Below are positions 1-11,632 of a stretch of DNA of 34,906 bases, one piece after another. Under the pieces are notes generated by a model. It was not told where the DNA came from, did no database searches, and saw only the letters and a list, made by a program, of their open reading frames with translations. The position numbers and the translations under genes are program-made. The DNA comes from Pelomyxa schiedti. Lineage: Eukaryota > Evosea > Pelobiontida > Pelomyxidae. The stretch is from NCBI GenBank assembly GCA_020536535.1, contig JAHLWZ010000975.1, forward strand, positions 1 through 34,906, written 5' to 3'. How positions within the stretch are numbered: position 1 is the stretch's first letter; each line of letters begins with the position of its first letter.

Positions 1-285
1 GGCCGAGGACTGTGATGCGCGTGACCACGGACCGGGATGACACCAATCCCTTGTGTTCGTGGCGCGACGCGACGCGGACCGCGGTTGTGGGATGCTGGGA
101 GCCTGCGTTGGGTGGGTCCGGCCGGACCACCCGATGGGTTCCCGGTGAACTCCTCCCATCTTTTTTTGGTTTTTTTTTTTCACTTGTGGGTCCTCATTCG
201 ATTGTTTGTTGGCTATCTCCACAGTGGACCAGATTACCGTAATGCCAACACACCTCCGTCAACAATGGAGCATTCCCACAGGTGG
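1..285 (+). repeat. GC-rich dispersed repeat, copy 1
   Basis: This intergenic block recurs inverted at about 32356-32541 and directly at about 34194-34382. Shared landmarks are a stretch reading CACGGACCGGGATGACACC, a CGACG-type microrepeat, a 14-bp perfect palindrome GGTCCGGCCGGACC near 117-130, a T-run after CCCATC, and the tail CGTAATGCCAACACACC near 239. Compared with copy 3, this copy carries about 50 extra bases (roughly 185-238) between the T-run and the tail. No transposase, terminal inverted repeat or target duplication is visible, and the left end may lie outside the window. It could be a non-autonomous mobile element or a conserved intergenic control element. Confidence 0.85.
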
Positions 286-574
286 AGGTGGGTGTAGTTG
301 CTGTTTGATTGACGAGATTGTGATGGCACCGCCATCAAAGAAGTCCAGTTGAAATACCGCCGCCCATACCACGCCGTTGCTTCCCACAATCAAAACACCC
401 CCTACGGGAGCTTTCAGTAGATCATGGTGGCACATCCCTCCCCAAAGTACATTCGGGGAATGTCGTTGCAGAAGAATCACACTTCCGAGTTTACAGGAGA
501 AATACATTGGCACGACGAAAAAACCAAACGCGTTTTTTGGAAACGTAGAAAAACCAACAACAAAACCCCAGGGG

Positions 575-3500
575 ATGTCGACGAGCAGCAGCACCGCGAC
601 GCCCAGCGCGCCAGCGACGCCGGCCAGCACCCGCCGGCGCGATTCGCACTCCCCCAAGCCCTCCATGGACTCCTCGTCGCTCAGGTCCGCGTCGGCGTCC
701 ACCGACCGCGGCGGAGACCTCAAGGACGTGTCGCCGGCGCCCCCGGGCACCCCGGGCGTGCACTCCTCGTCCTCGTCGTACCACACGACGACGTCGTCGT
801 CGTCGCACACGCACCACTCGACGGCGTCGTCGTCCTCGAGGGCGCACGGGCACGGGCACTCGCCCCACCACGCGCACCACTCCTCGGGCGCGGAGAAGGC
901 CGCCGTCCCCGCCACCTCGACCTCGCCGGCCACCACCGACAGCGTCTCCGGCCTCGCCGCGCTGTCGGCCTCGGCCTCGGCGTCGGCGACGGCCGGCGCC
1001 ACGCCGTCCAGGGCGTCGTCCGCATCTTCCGGCGTCGCTGCTGCTTCGGTGCCAGCTAGTACTACTGCATCTACAAGTGTTGTCACCCGAGACCCTACTC
1101 CTGAGCTGGACTCTTCCATTTCGACGGCGGTCTCCACGCCAGTTACCGGCACGGCTCTGGGTAGTTTTTCCGGGCACACGACGGCTTCTTCCGTCTCGGG
1201 GGCACAGTCTCCAGGAGGCAGCAAGGTGGTCCAGCACCGCTTCAACATCACGTTGAACACCGCGTCTCCTCTTAAACCGGCTGCTACTGTGTTTGTGCGA
1301 TGGCGCCGCGGCCTCTCCAAGAACAAAGGTTGCTCAGCGCAGAAAGTTGTGCAGCCAAACGGCGTTGCCGAGTGGAATGAGTCAATTCCTCCTTTCGCCG
1401 TACCACTCACAAAGCTGAAAGAGGGAGGTTATGAGGAAAAGCTGTTGAAGTTCACTCTTTGCCAGGTATGTGGTATTAAACAAGTGCCAACCGAACCTAA
1501 TCGCGTCTTGCAGAAAGGTAAAATTGGTAGTATTGGCAAAGGCACCATTAACCTTTCTGATTATGCGGACCTTGGTGGCCTAACACAGACAAAAGCGGTC
1601 AAAACAGGAAAATCTCTGCTGAATGTAATGGCTCTTTTCACACACGTTTCTTAACATTTCCTTTACAGATAACATTCAACTCCATCAACATGGGATCCAC
1701 TATAATTTGGTATGAATATGCCTTTACCGATATCCGTATGAGATCCTTTTAGTGATGATGATACTGAAGATAGCAGTGATAGTGATGATTCTTCAGATGG
1801 CTTTAGCAGTGATAGCAGTGATTACAAACATAAAAAGCCCAAGGACAAAGAGTATGAGGAAGTTTCTTCCACCTATAACTCAGTTATTCTAGTCACAGTA
1901 CACCTCGCAAGCCCGAACCACCTCTCGCACTTGTGGACAAAGGTTTTTGTACCGACTAGTTTTTTGTTTTTTTTTAACTTCAATACAGATAGAGAAAAAA
2001 TTGTCAAGACTTTAACATCTGAGGTATGCAATCTCACAAAACTACAAAAAAAAAAAAAATTAATAAATACCAGAAAGAGAAACAGATCAAGCCAGGAACA
2101 CAACCTCCAAATTTCCGTGAGGCAGTACTCGAAGAGCTAAAAATCGCATCAGCCAAAGCCGAATTATCATCTTCACTTGAAGATAGAATGGAGAAACTTG
2201 AAACTGAGTTAAAACAAGCAAAGCAACGAGAAATAGAAGCAAATGTGAGAATTGAGTACCTAACAAATGAAGTGCAAAGGTTAGGTGGGAATATTTTCCC
2301 AGAATCAACACCTGAAGGAGAGGCAATGCGCAAAAAAGCTGAGGAAGAAAGGAAGAAAGGAGAAAAGGATCTTAAAAGAGCTCAGGCTGAAGCAAAGCAC
2401 TATAAGAAAAAACTTCACCATGTTCTAGACAAAAGACAAAAAGAAGAAGAAGAGCGCAAGCGTAATGTTGCTCAATTTGAGCAGATGCAGAATAGTGAAC
2501 TTGCTGCAAAGGAGCAAGTAAGAAAACTACAAGAAGAATGCATCAACCTTCGTGGTCCTGGTTCTGGCTCAAAACCTGAAGAGGCTAAGACCCTTGCAGC
2601 GAAATTTGTATGTCCAAAGCACGCCCAAAGGACTTACTCAGCAGTAACATTATCACAGATTGACCTTGAACGCCAACTGCTTGTGGCCAACACACTCCAA
2701 AAAGCCTTTTTCCTTACAGACACTCCTTGCTTTGACCCCTATAACATCCCTCTGCCATGTGTTGCTGCAGTAGATTTAATTCGAAATTCTCACTCTTTCA
2801 CTTCGAAACCTGACGAGTATGCACTCATTTCTTAAAAACATCACCCATTTGGAAAAAAAGATTTCTCTTCCGCTCTCTGTGCACTGCCATAACAGCAACT
2901 GTAAAAGTGTGTCGTTCACTTGTTTATCCCACAAAAATCTCATGTCCCCAAAGTTGTATAGTCAAAATACAACCATGTCCATGTTTTGGTTTGTAAACAC
3001 ATGGCATATTTTGCAAGGGGTCTATCAAAACATGCGTGAAGTGCATTATGTCTTGTATTATCCGCCATTACTACAACGAATTCATTGACTTTTTCAAGCC
3101 CTATTTCAGAATCAGACATGCGGTTTGTTGTAAAGCCTCCTACCGCTGAGTCAAGCAACCCAATTCATGTATTTGTATCTGATCTGAAAACTATCCTTGT
3201 TAATCAATTTTTCTCGATCGTATCTACGGCAACAACGGTATTAAATTTTATATTAATTAATTAATTTTCCCCTTCTTAACACAACGCAGCAATTAGAGCC
3301 CATTATCATTCATGCTCTCCTAGAACAACAGACCGCTGTATTTGATAAATCATCTGCAAGCCAGTTTGTAAGTATAGACAAATACTGGCATTAATTATTT
3401 CCTAGAGGGAAAAAACAAAGCATAGATATTGTCGTCGGTGTTTTGTCTGAGCTTCTCCAGCGTACTCAAGCAGCCAAGCTTCCCGATTCATTATGCCATC

Positions 3501-4055
3501 AGGTGTTCTCCCAAGTTTATTTCTGGATCAATGCTATCGTTTTCAACCATATTTTGACCCACCCGACTACTTGTGAGTGTTGTATCTTCCCTTAGAACAT
3601 ACTACCCCTCATGGCAGGTACCTGCAGCACCGGGTTCCAAATAAGGTTATCACTTTCTGCTCTGGATGACTTCTTAAACCAGCACACAAATACGAGAAAA
3701 GCGAGGTGTCCTTGCCAACAGATTATTCTATTTGCCCCCGTATTCACACTTCTGCAGATCTTTCCTCAATCACACCAAACAAGCTGCCAACCTTATGGTT
3801 ATCGATAAGGCTGTACTTCAGTCCGCGATGGAGTGTTCACTCTTTGGCTCTCTCACTCAAGCACATATTGCCACCATTGTTCTATCTCTTAGACCCGATA
3901 AGTATGTGCAAAATCCTTCTGAAAACTCCTTACCAGCGCATAGAAATTTCCCCGATTCCCCTATGCCAGAGTCCCTTCTCGCCGAAATGCAAAAAGTTGA
4001 CTGTAGCGCACTGCAGCAACTGGACCCCAAGGAATTAAAAATTCCCGAAGCTTAG
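575..4055 (+). CDS. NT-C2, coiled-coil and DIL (dilute) domain protein
   Basis: Exons fitted by phase: 575-1465, 1514-1624, 1669-1709, 1753-1851, 1893-1942, 1989-2023, 2074-2607, 2659-2816, 2861-2906, 2954-3054, 3099-3237, 3290-3363, 3406-3572, 3618-3705, 3758-4055 (943 aa). The start at 575 is the first ATG of the Ser/Thr/His-rich low-complexity N-terminus. Residues about 215-345 resemble the membrane-binding NT-C2 fold (FNITLNTASPLKPAATVFVR; core WRRG...KGCSAQKV). An acidic DSSDSDD patch and a long charged coiled coil (about 390-580) follow. The C-terminus is a DIL domain: FWFVNTWHIL, HQVFSQVYFWINAIVFN and CSTGFQIRLSLSALDDFL match the dilute/myosin-V tail pattern, but there is no motor domain. 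This suggests a cargo or Rab-linked adaptor in membrane traffic. The splice at 3364-3405 is the least certain. Introns 1466-1513 and 2608-2658 are multiples of three and open, so a naive ORF reads through them. Confidence 0.88.
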
Positions 4056-4141
4056 TTCTGTGTTGGCCGTTTTTCTCATTCCTCAGGGAAGGAATCTTTA
4101 ACTTATAAGGAAAAAATTGTTTTTATTATAAAGAGGGTCTA
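4056..4141. other. Convergent intergenic gap (86 bp)
   Basis: Two genes end tail to tail here. The gap is A/T-rich (TTTATTATAAAG) and must hold both polyadenylation regions. I see no clear AATAAA and no gene. Confidence 0.6.
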
Positions 4142-7100
4142 TTACATCCAAACAAATGCCAAAACAACAGCCAAAGAAACAACCCAAAGAGCCACAGTCA
4201 TGTGGAGACCCCACAATGACTGTCTTGGTACTGATAATCCCGTTGGGGTCTGGTTGTATCCCAACAGCTCAAATAGATACACTAGAGGCAGAAGCAGTAA
4301 CCTGACACAATACCTAGCCAGTGGGTGATGTGTAAGCCATAGTGCAAATGGTGGTGATGTGGCATAGTAGAGGTCTATGAATTTACGGCCCAGATAGTGG
4401 TTGTGTAGAGTTGTATCCCTGTTTGTTTTGTTTGTTATATGAAAAGACATGATTGATATAATTGAACCTGAAACGGCGAAGTGTGTTGATTCTTGGGTCT
4501 AGGGGTGACCCATAAGCAGCAGTGGCAATGAAGCAACCACCTCTTTTGGCTTTTTTCGCACTACATTTGTAGCTCATAGCCTGGGTGTGAAGAGAAAGTG
4601 ATTCCGGTGAATAATAAGAATCCTGCCCAAAGAGTAAGGAACGGATAGCGTAAGTATGTACTAACCTCAATTGTGGGGTCATATTCATCACAAAAAAGTG
4701 CTGCCCTCCTAAAAAAAAAAAAGGTAAGCAATGGCAGACAACATGGATGCAAGTACTTTGAAATACTCTCTATCTTCGCTGATTGTTCTTGCAGATCATC
4801 CATCACCGAGGAAGACGACGAAGTAGTGGTAGAACATTGTGGTGGAGGTGGAGGTGGAGCTGCTGCTGCAGAGCCAGATGGAGGCGGCGGCGGAGCGGAT
4901 TCAGATGGAGGAGGCATGTGTGAAGGTGTTGGTGTAGGTTGAGCTTGAGGTTTAGGTTGAGGTTGGGATTGAGGTGCAGGTGAAGGCTTGGGTGGAGCGG
5001 GGCTGGCAGCGGCACATGCCGCGGGGACTGGGATTGATCTCGCCATGTCCTTCTTTTGGTTCATGGCGCTTCCTGCTTTTCCTCTGCCTTTGGCATTCGA
5101 TTTCGGTGCTTCCTCACATTTAATGTCGCATTTCATGTCACATTTCATGTCACATTTTGGGGAATAGTCACATTTTTCCTCGCATTTCGATTTTTTCTTG
5201 GCTTTGTATTCGCGTTTAACGTCACACATCCCTGCTTCTTCTTTCATCTTGCTCAACCCTCTTGGAGCACCAGGAGCGCGACGGAACTCCATGTAATCAT
5301 CCTCCTCTTCACATTCTGAGTCAGAGCTGTCACTGGCACTGCCACTGCTGCTGCTACTCGACTTGCGTCTTTGCTTATATTTTTTTTTGCCACCACCCCA
5401 CGAGGAGCTTCTTGTATCAGCAGTTGTAGAGCCGCTGATTTGCCAATCTTTTTCCCATTGAGTGGTATTTTAGAATTCAAGGCCATACGAGGATTAGATG
5501 TGGACACTTTTCTAGATTTTTTGGTTTTTTTCCCTGGAGCCCAGTAATCAAACTCAGTGTGGTGGTAAGCCTTTGGGTACATTTTCCTAAGTCCATAATT
5601 AAAATGTGAATTTCCAGGCCGACCGTAGTACTACATTTCTCACCTGGATGAGACCACACTGACGGTGGTATTATAATGAACCTTCTTTATTTCCTTCCAG
5701 TTTGTGCAAAATGGAATTTCATCCACGCTTTCTGCTTTGTCTAACGTGGCAATAGGAGGTGTGGGTTTCATCTGTACTTCCCTAGTTCATGTTTTAAAAT
5801 AAAAAAAATAGTAATCATAAAAAAGACCTACCCTCTTTTCTCTGCTTCAGTTCTTTCCTGGATGCCATTAGGGTAATGTAGGATGATTCTTTTGGAATAC
5901 CTCAACGGCAATGAAACTTGTCAACGTGGTTGCTAAAGAATACCTCACACCAAGATCTATTATTTCACCTTTGCGCTACTGTGTGGTTACAAAGAGGTAT
6001 TCTGTCTCCCTAATACCTTTTCCCGTGCAAGTTCACTTGAGACATTGTCCTCAGCAAGGCTACTTTCCTCCCAGTCTCTGTGCAGAAAGAATTCTCAGTT
6101 TAATGTAATAATGCTGGAGATAACAGACCGAACAATAGCTCGGGCGCATAGCCTGTGAAGAGTGAGTCCATTTACAGTGTCACCAATGCTTGATGTTACA
6201 GTAGTGAGAAACTGAGCCCCAGTGTCACTTTCTTTGCCTTGGAGAGTAACCTTTGGGAGAAAGAAGTTTGTAATCACCAAATATAGGCGGAGACATACGC
6301 CATGGCAGTCAGCGTTAATAAAAGAATAAACAATGACTCTATCTCCAGAGAAAAGAGACATGACCTTTTGGGGGGCCTGTCTCGCTACAGAAGGAAATAT
6401 GGTAGCAGAAGAGGCACTCCCGCTTCCCCATTTTATTGCTATATCTTTCAAACAAGCTTGCTTACTTCTAGATATTTGACTTTGTACCTATGCAGTTAAA
6501 TTAGCAGAAAACGTTTTTAAGTCCAAGTTTACCTGTCCTCGGAGTGGATTTGATTTCGAAACAAATTCACAGGCACCACCTCCTAAACGGGCAAAGGACA
6601 TGAGGTTGTGTCGGTGTACTTCAGTACCAACACCAAGGGAGAAAACCCGGGTTTTACTGTGGGGATCCTGACAGTGATCAAGAATACTCTACAAAGTATT
6701 TAGCAGATAATTCAAGAGAATGATTACCAACCTTCATCACTTGTAGATCGTTGGCAATATCACCATCAGATATGATGAACAAGTTATAATTTGTTGAGCG
6801 TTGTTGAGCATCATTACTGTCCCGGGTGCACTCAATTTCTAGAAGAACACTTTTTAAAGCGGGCCAGAGCATACTCCCTCCCCAATTCGCTTGTAATTGC
6901 TTCAGGTCATTACTTAAATAAATAGCGTGGGGTGCATTGGTACCATGATATGGTTATGAGCTATGGACTGGGTTTCAGAGGTTTTTACAACGGAGGTGAG
7001 GAAGAGTGCTTCAAATGTGGATCCAAATGTTATTACATTGAATCGAGACATCATTGGTACCCCCCAAACTAGGCCGGTTATTAAGGAAGATGATATGAGA

Positions 7101-10100
7101 AGACACACGTAAGTTGAGGGAGACCTGTTTGCATTCGAGCAGACATGGCCCCATACTAGCAGATTGATCAATAAGTAGTATATCTAAGTTTTGGTTTAGA
7201 AAATATTGAATAAGTTAAAATTTTACACTCGGTATTGGAATCCACAGATTCACTGAGAGTTGGATAGAGCGCAACCATGGCAACATACTCCTCATTGGGA
7301 GGTATTGTGTTGTTGGATTTCGTTGGGGTTAAGGCATCAAGTTGAGGTGCCTTTTCCACCCACATGAATGGTGTGTGGCTATCACACATACGAACAAGGA
7401 GTATGAAGTCACTTGAAGGAGGTTCTGAAGGTATATCAACAAAGGGAATTCAAAGCAAGGAAAAACCATCAATCCAGAACAGTGTAGCTTTTCTTGGGGT
7501 TTGCTTGAATCTTATAGAATGTGTCGGACTCTCAATTTCGTGTATCACATGTGGCATATTGATGGCAATCTCCATTGAAAATGGACCCTGCATTGCGGGA
7601 AGGTGAAAATGCATATGTAAATAAAGCCATATAAACCCGATGCTCTGTCACACTAATGGTGCTTGTATTGTGCTGTGTGATGGGAGCAAGTGCACTGTGT
7701 TTTAACTGTCCGACAAGGTTCACGGGGCAAAGAAACTTCCTAGCCATGGCTTCGATTCCCAGTTCAGTAATGTCTAGTATTTCAATTGAAGGTAAGCGTA
7801 TTCTTAATATGGAGGCTGATACATGAGATCTTAATCACAACTTTCGTGTGTGGGGGGAGATTGCCCACTGAAACTGTGAAAACATTGGATTTGGCCTCAT
7901 CGAGTAGGTAGGCCCCATCGCCTCTCTTGATTGCTTCCTTGTATTCCTTATGAGCTTGTTCTTTCTCCTTTACTACTCCAATGACATGTTTGTCTGGATG
8001 CAGGTGAATGGGAAAGAAAAGTGCTCAATAATGCATACGGTTTATGAACGCCTCAAAGCCCACAACAGCTGATTTTTCGTCTAAAGGAAAAACATATTTT
8101 GCTTCTATTGGCGTTGCACTTGTGTTATGAAATTCTTGGAGGATGACGACTTCACCCACAAGATCTACACACATCAGTTGATTGAAACGCTAAGCATGCA
8201 TACCAATCAGCTTTGCGTGGATGCTAATAGCTTCCAGTGGTATGGGTTGCCCTGTGCTAGATACTAATCCACCTTTTTCTTTGGACTGGCGAACTAGTAA
8301 AATAATGTTTTGAACAAAAAAAAACATACAGCTGGCAATTCCGGCTTTGCTGCAGGGATGTTTGAAGAATCAACAATGACACGTTTTTTTATTCCAGAGA
8401 GTATACTCGAAAGTAAGGTGTTATCCTGCTGTTTTGGGTTCTCTGGCTTAAATCCAGAAATTTCCAGAAGGTACTGCACATGTTGTTGTGCAGTGGTATA
8501 GATCACATATCTTTGAGAATCAGTTTCCATTAGAAGAATAGAACTTGACACACTCATCGTCATCAAACTCGCTTTTTACTCCTGGTATTGCTTTTACACC
8601 GCGACAACTGTTAAAACTAGGAGGAGGCGCTGTCAAGGAGAAATCGTATTTATGTAAGTCCTTCACATTCCCAAGTGCGACCCGCGATAATAACAAGTAT
8701 CTACAGAGTAAAAAGGAAGGAAAGCTATTATGAGGGATGTCCACCAACATATAAGGTACCTGTTCCCATTTTCGTCTCCAGTGGTATATTTCAAGGCTGT
8801 TAGAGGATCATCACTGAAGTAAAGGCCGGCACCAAGGTTCCCCGCATTTGTCCGCTTTACACCAAGTGTTGTGGTAACAGTATGTGGAAGTAGCATTCCT
8901 CGTGAAAGAATTCCCAGCCAATTACCTTATGATATTAAGTTCCCGGCATTACATCTCCTATTTGAGTTAACCTATGGCAGAGCCGTGAAATAGGAGCCTT
9001 TCGTTACCGATGTCTGAATTAAAATTGGACAAGTCCATTTGCCTTGAAACTTTGAATACATTCGAAACACTCAAGTGAGGTGCGTGTTGTGCCACAAGAT
9101 CTAGAACATTTGAATATTCCAGAGTTTCGGATGGGAGAAGCTCAATTGTTGCTCCAAGGGAATAATAACTTGGGAGACAGTAAGGAATGTGTAAAAGGTG
9201 GAATTACAGTACAGCAAATCAACATCTCCAAGGTTGCCTGTTAGGTTGAATGAGCCTTCTCCTATACAGGACACATCCCGCATATCCTGAAGAGTGTCCA
9301 TCCAAGATAGTACCTGCTCGATAGTAGAGATATCCTGCATTGAAAATATCAAACGAAGGAAAATGTTCTATGTGAAAATATCTACATTTTGCATGTTTGA
9401 AGCTGTAGGAACAAAGGAAAAAAATTCAGTTGTAAGTTGATGTGCAACTGTGGGGTCCAGTTCACCATTTTCTATCGCCTTTGTAGAGTTTTAGTAGTCT
9501 TTCTAAAAGGCACAAACCAACCTGCTGAATCTTCCTCAGGACCACGGCAGCTTTTTCTATTTGAGGGGAAGAGAGCTGCTTCAAGGAGATATTCTTAGAG
9601 CAAAGTTGGATTGCTGATTCCTTCCAAAGTCCAATTAAGAGCTTTCTGACAGCAGCAGGCACAATGGAGGCACTTGCTGCATCCAATAAACCATCACGTT
9701 CAAAGTTAACATAACAAACAAATAAACAAACGAGTACCAGTGGTGTTTCCTATGTTGGCAGAAGATAGAAGGACCTTTTGGTATTTATTTTTGGTTGTCT
9801 AGGAATAGTAGTTTAGAAGAAAAGAAGGTGAACTGTACTTTAAGGTACTTTTTCTCTGAAGAGTGAACCGTAAACAGCCACGGCATCAGTCCATGAATGA
9901 ACATACATGTGATAGGGTTTTGAAATGTTTTTATCTAGTTGTTCCATTGTGCCCTTAAGTGTTACGATGCGAAAGAAGCGTGCTTGTCCATCCACTGTGC
10001 AATGTTATCTAAGAATGATGAAAGATGATAACCTCCAATGTGCAGTTCCATTAGCAATAAAGATGACCTCTTAACAAAGAACTTGGAGAGTAAATCTCTT

Positions 10101-10631
10101 CTCACAACAAAGTATGTCTGAGGGAAGTACGGTGCATCAATTGAATTTGCCTCATATTCCTACCAAAAAGGAGAAAGATAATGGTGAGCCTCCAGTTTAC
10201 AAGGAAATAAGATAGAAATATTCTCCGGTCAATATCCAAGCATAACGTCTGCACACCCTCACAACTCTATGTGCCCAAGTCCCAAGGCTAGCATTGCCTT
10301 CGAATTCAGAAATTTGGTGCATGTCATCGCGAATGACGTGGGCAGTGGGGTCCAATGGCACTGACACAGGCGGTGGCCCAACTGGGCCCGGCTCGACCAC
10401 CGGTGGGTCACACACCACGTCCTGCAACTCCGGGGGCGGCGGCAAGTTGGTGTCCCACGCCGCAGCCTCGTTGCACGACAACTTGGCGCGCTGGACCAGG
10501 TGGTCCCTCAGTCCCCCGCCCGGAGGAGCAAGTTGGGGTCGGGGCCTGGGCGGCGGCTTGTTCCACAGGGTCCTGGGCTGAAATCTTTTGACGACCACTA
10601 CCGGCCTGTTGGGCTTCAACCTCGACGGCAT
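4142..10631 (-). CDS. PARP4-like ADP-ribosyltransferase (WGR-PARP-VIT-vWA) with C-terminal CFI-box membrane domain
   Basis: 32 exons fitted (4142-4418, 4468-4580, 4666-4708, 4757-5447, 5489-5586, 5644-5781, 5832-5857, 5901-5975, 6017-6077, 6129-6250 and onward to 10033-10159, 10257-10631), summing to 1653 aa. Order: Pro-rich N-terminus; WGR-like region (GQARFFRIVTLKG, 9849-9994); PARP regulatory helices (9213-9676); catalytic domain with LLFHGSAIGN, NLGAGLYFSDDPLTALKY and FDDDEYVIYTTAQQ, so the H-Y-E triad is intact and poly- or mono-ADP-ribosylation is plausible; VIT domain (7467-8285; EAKYVFPLDEKSAVVGFEAF, VSVGNLPPHTKVVIKISYIT); vWA with a perfect MIDAS DQSAS (7150-7183) and FIISDGD; the VIT/vWA closing motif LTSFIAVE (5901-5975). 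An acidic Ser-rich, Cys/Lys-rich and Pro-rich linker follows (4757-5447), then GGCFIATAAYGSPLDPR, RRFRD, FIDLYYATSPP and two hydrophobic segments. The last part is the CFI-box, otherwise known mainly from prokaryotes. The family resembles vault PARP; the vault-binding tail is not recognisable. The first splice (10160-10256) is uncertain. Confidence 0.88.
5115..5158 (-). repeat. Short tandem repeat inside the PARP linker
   Basis: About three and a half imperfect 12-bp units (CACATTTCATGT on the + strand) encode KCDMKCDMKCDIKCEE in the linker of the PARP gene. The repeat keeps frame and spaces cysteines every four residues, so it could bind metal or form disulphides, or it may simply be slippage-prone low complexity. 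Confidence 0.75.
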
Positions 10632-10694
10632 TCTCGGTTTATTTGAATTGTTTTTTGTTTTGCTTTTCGTTTGTTCGGTTGGGTCGGTTTTTAA
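10632..10694. other. 63-bp gap between two minus-strand genes
   Basis: The stop of the pyroglutamyl-peptidase-like gene and the ATG of the PARP gene are only 63 bp apart. The gap is T/G-rich on the + strand (A/C-rich in the sense of the genes). It must contain, or overlap with, the upstream gene's 3' end and the PARP promoter. Confidence 0.6.
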
Positions 10695-11632
10695 TCAGTT
10701 CAAGCGAATGAGATTTCCGAATTCAGAAGATGTTTGTGGCTGAAGAAGTCCAACGTGTGGCAATGTAGACACATGAAGAAAACATAGAGGACTTGGGTTG
10801 TTCAGGGGAAGACCTACAGTTGTTGTGAATTCGTTTGTTGGTGTTGTTACAGCTAGAACCTTTTTGTAGATAATATCTAGAATATGGGCTACTCCTTGTT
10901 CAAGGAATTGCTGGTTCTGTTTGCCTGGAATGTGTACAAACCCGGCAAGGGGAATCATAATGTTCTGTAGTGTTCCGACTTCTTTAATTAACCACTTAGA
11001 ACGAACAGTCATCCATTATAACAGCAGAAGCTACCTTGAAGCTGCATTTTTCTAGAATGAGCTCTCCACAACGTTGAATACAAAGCCAAGTTACAGAAAT
11101 AAGTTCCTGCATGCCACGACACAGAAGCAGATATTCCCCTATGGCCCAGCTGCTCAGCCAACCAGCTTGACCCGAGTGTGGATTGCAGTGCCAAAGGGCC
11201 CCCATTGACCAGAGCCACTCCATCCCCAGGCCTTGTGATTCCATTAGCGTCAGGCCTTATGTGTTGCAAAACATTAAGTCCAATGCACTCAATGTGGAAC
11301 TCAGTGGCCTCAGGGTCCACACCAAGGTGGATAAATGCAAAGGCTGAGTCACTTACATCGCCGTGTTGGTCCCACAGTGTATTGATACCCATCTGTGCTT
11401 CGGTTGTCCTATTTGTTGCTCTTAGTTGATGTATTGGCAGCCAGAACTCTATCCAAATTTTAAGTGGAGCTCTTTACACAGGAAGAATTTGCGTGATAAT
11501 TCTACATGGGGGCAATAGAGCCAAGGCCTCAGGGCACACAGTTCGATTCTCTATTGCCCTCACTACCATCTCTGAGGGATTGGTTGGGGCCGATATGTAG
11601 GGCCCGTACCCTGTCAACACAACTTTCGGCAT
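10695..11632 (-). CDS. Pyroglutamyl-peptidase I-like (peptidase family C15)
   Basis: The N-terminus reads MPKVVLTGYGPYISAPTNPS, the family's GFGPF...NPS motif, followed by CRIITQILPV. Later come FIHLGVDPEATEFHIE (candidate catalytic Glu), SWHAGTYFCNLALYSTL (catalytic Cys) and IPLAGFVHIPG (catalytic His). All three catalytic residues are present. The predicted role is removal of N-terminal pyroglutamate from peptides in the cytosol. The exon pair 11035 to about 11448 and 10695-10981 is well supported (intron 10982-11034). The junction near 11447-11480 is not: the only GT-AG choice is about 29 nt long and leaves the frame or length wrong, so the gene may use a non-canonical intron, carry a frameshift, or be decaying. 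An in-frame TAA just upstream fixes the start at 11632. Confidence 0.75.

Noticed and set aside
259-1410. Long minus-strand frame opposite the first gene
   Set aside because: It is the antisense of the NT-C2 exon, which has real domain motifs. The non-overlapping part (259-520) looks protein-like but has no recognised family and ends inside the repeat.
4142-5975. A separate CFI-box gene next to the PARP gene
   Set aside because: Splice phases join both parts without a stop, and exon 5901-5975 supplies the VIT/vWA closing motif that the upstream part lacks.
11510-11559. tRNA-like hairpin (GGGCAATAGAG / CTCTATTGCCC with a GTTCGATTC loop)
   Set aside because: A perfect 11-bp inverted repeat, but only 50 nt long, with no D or anticodon arm, and it lies inside the peptidase coding sequence.
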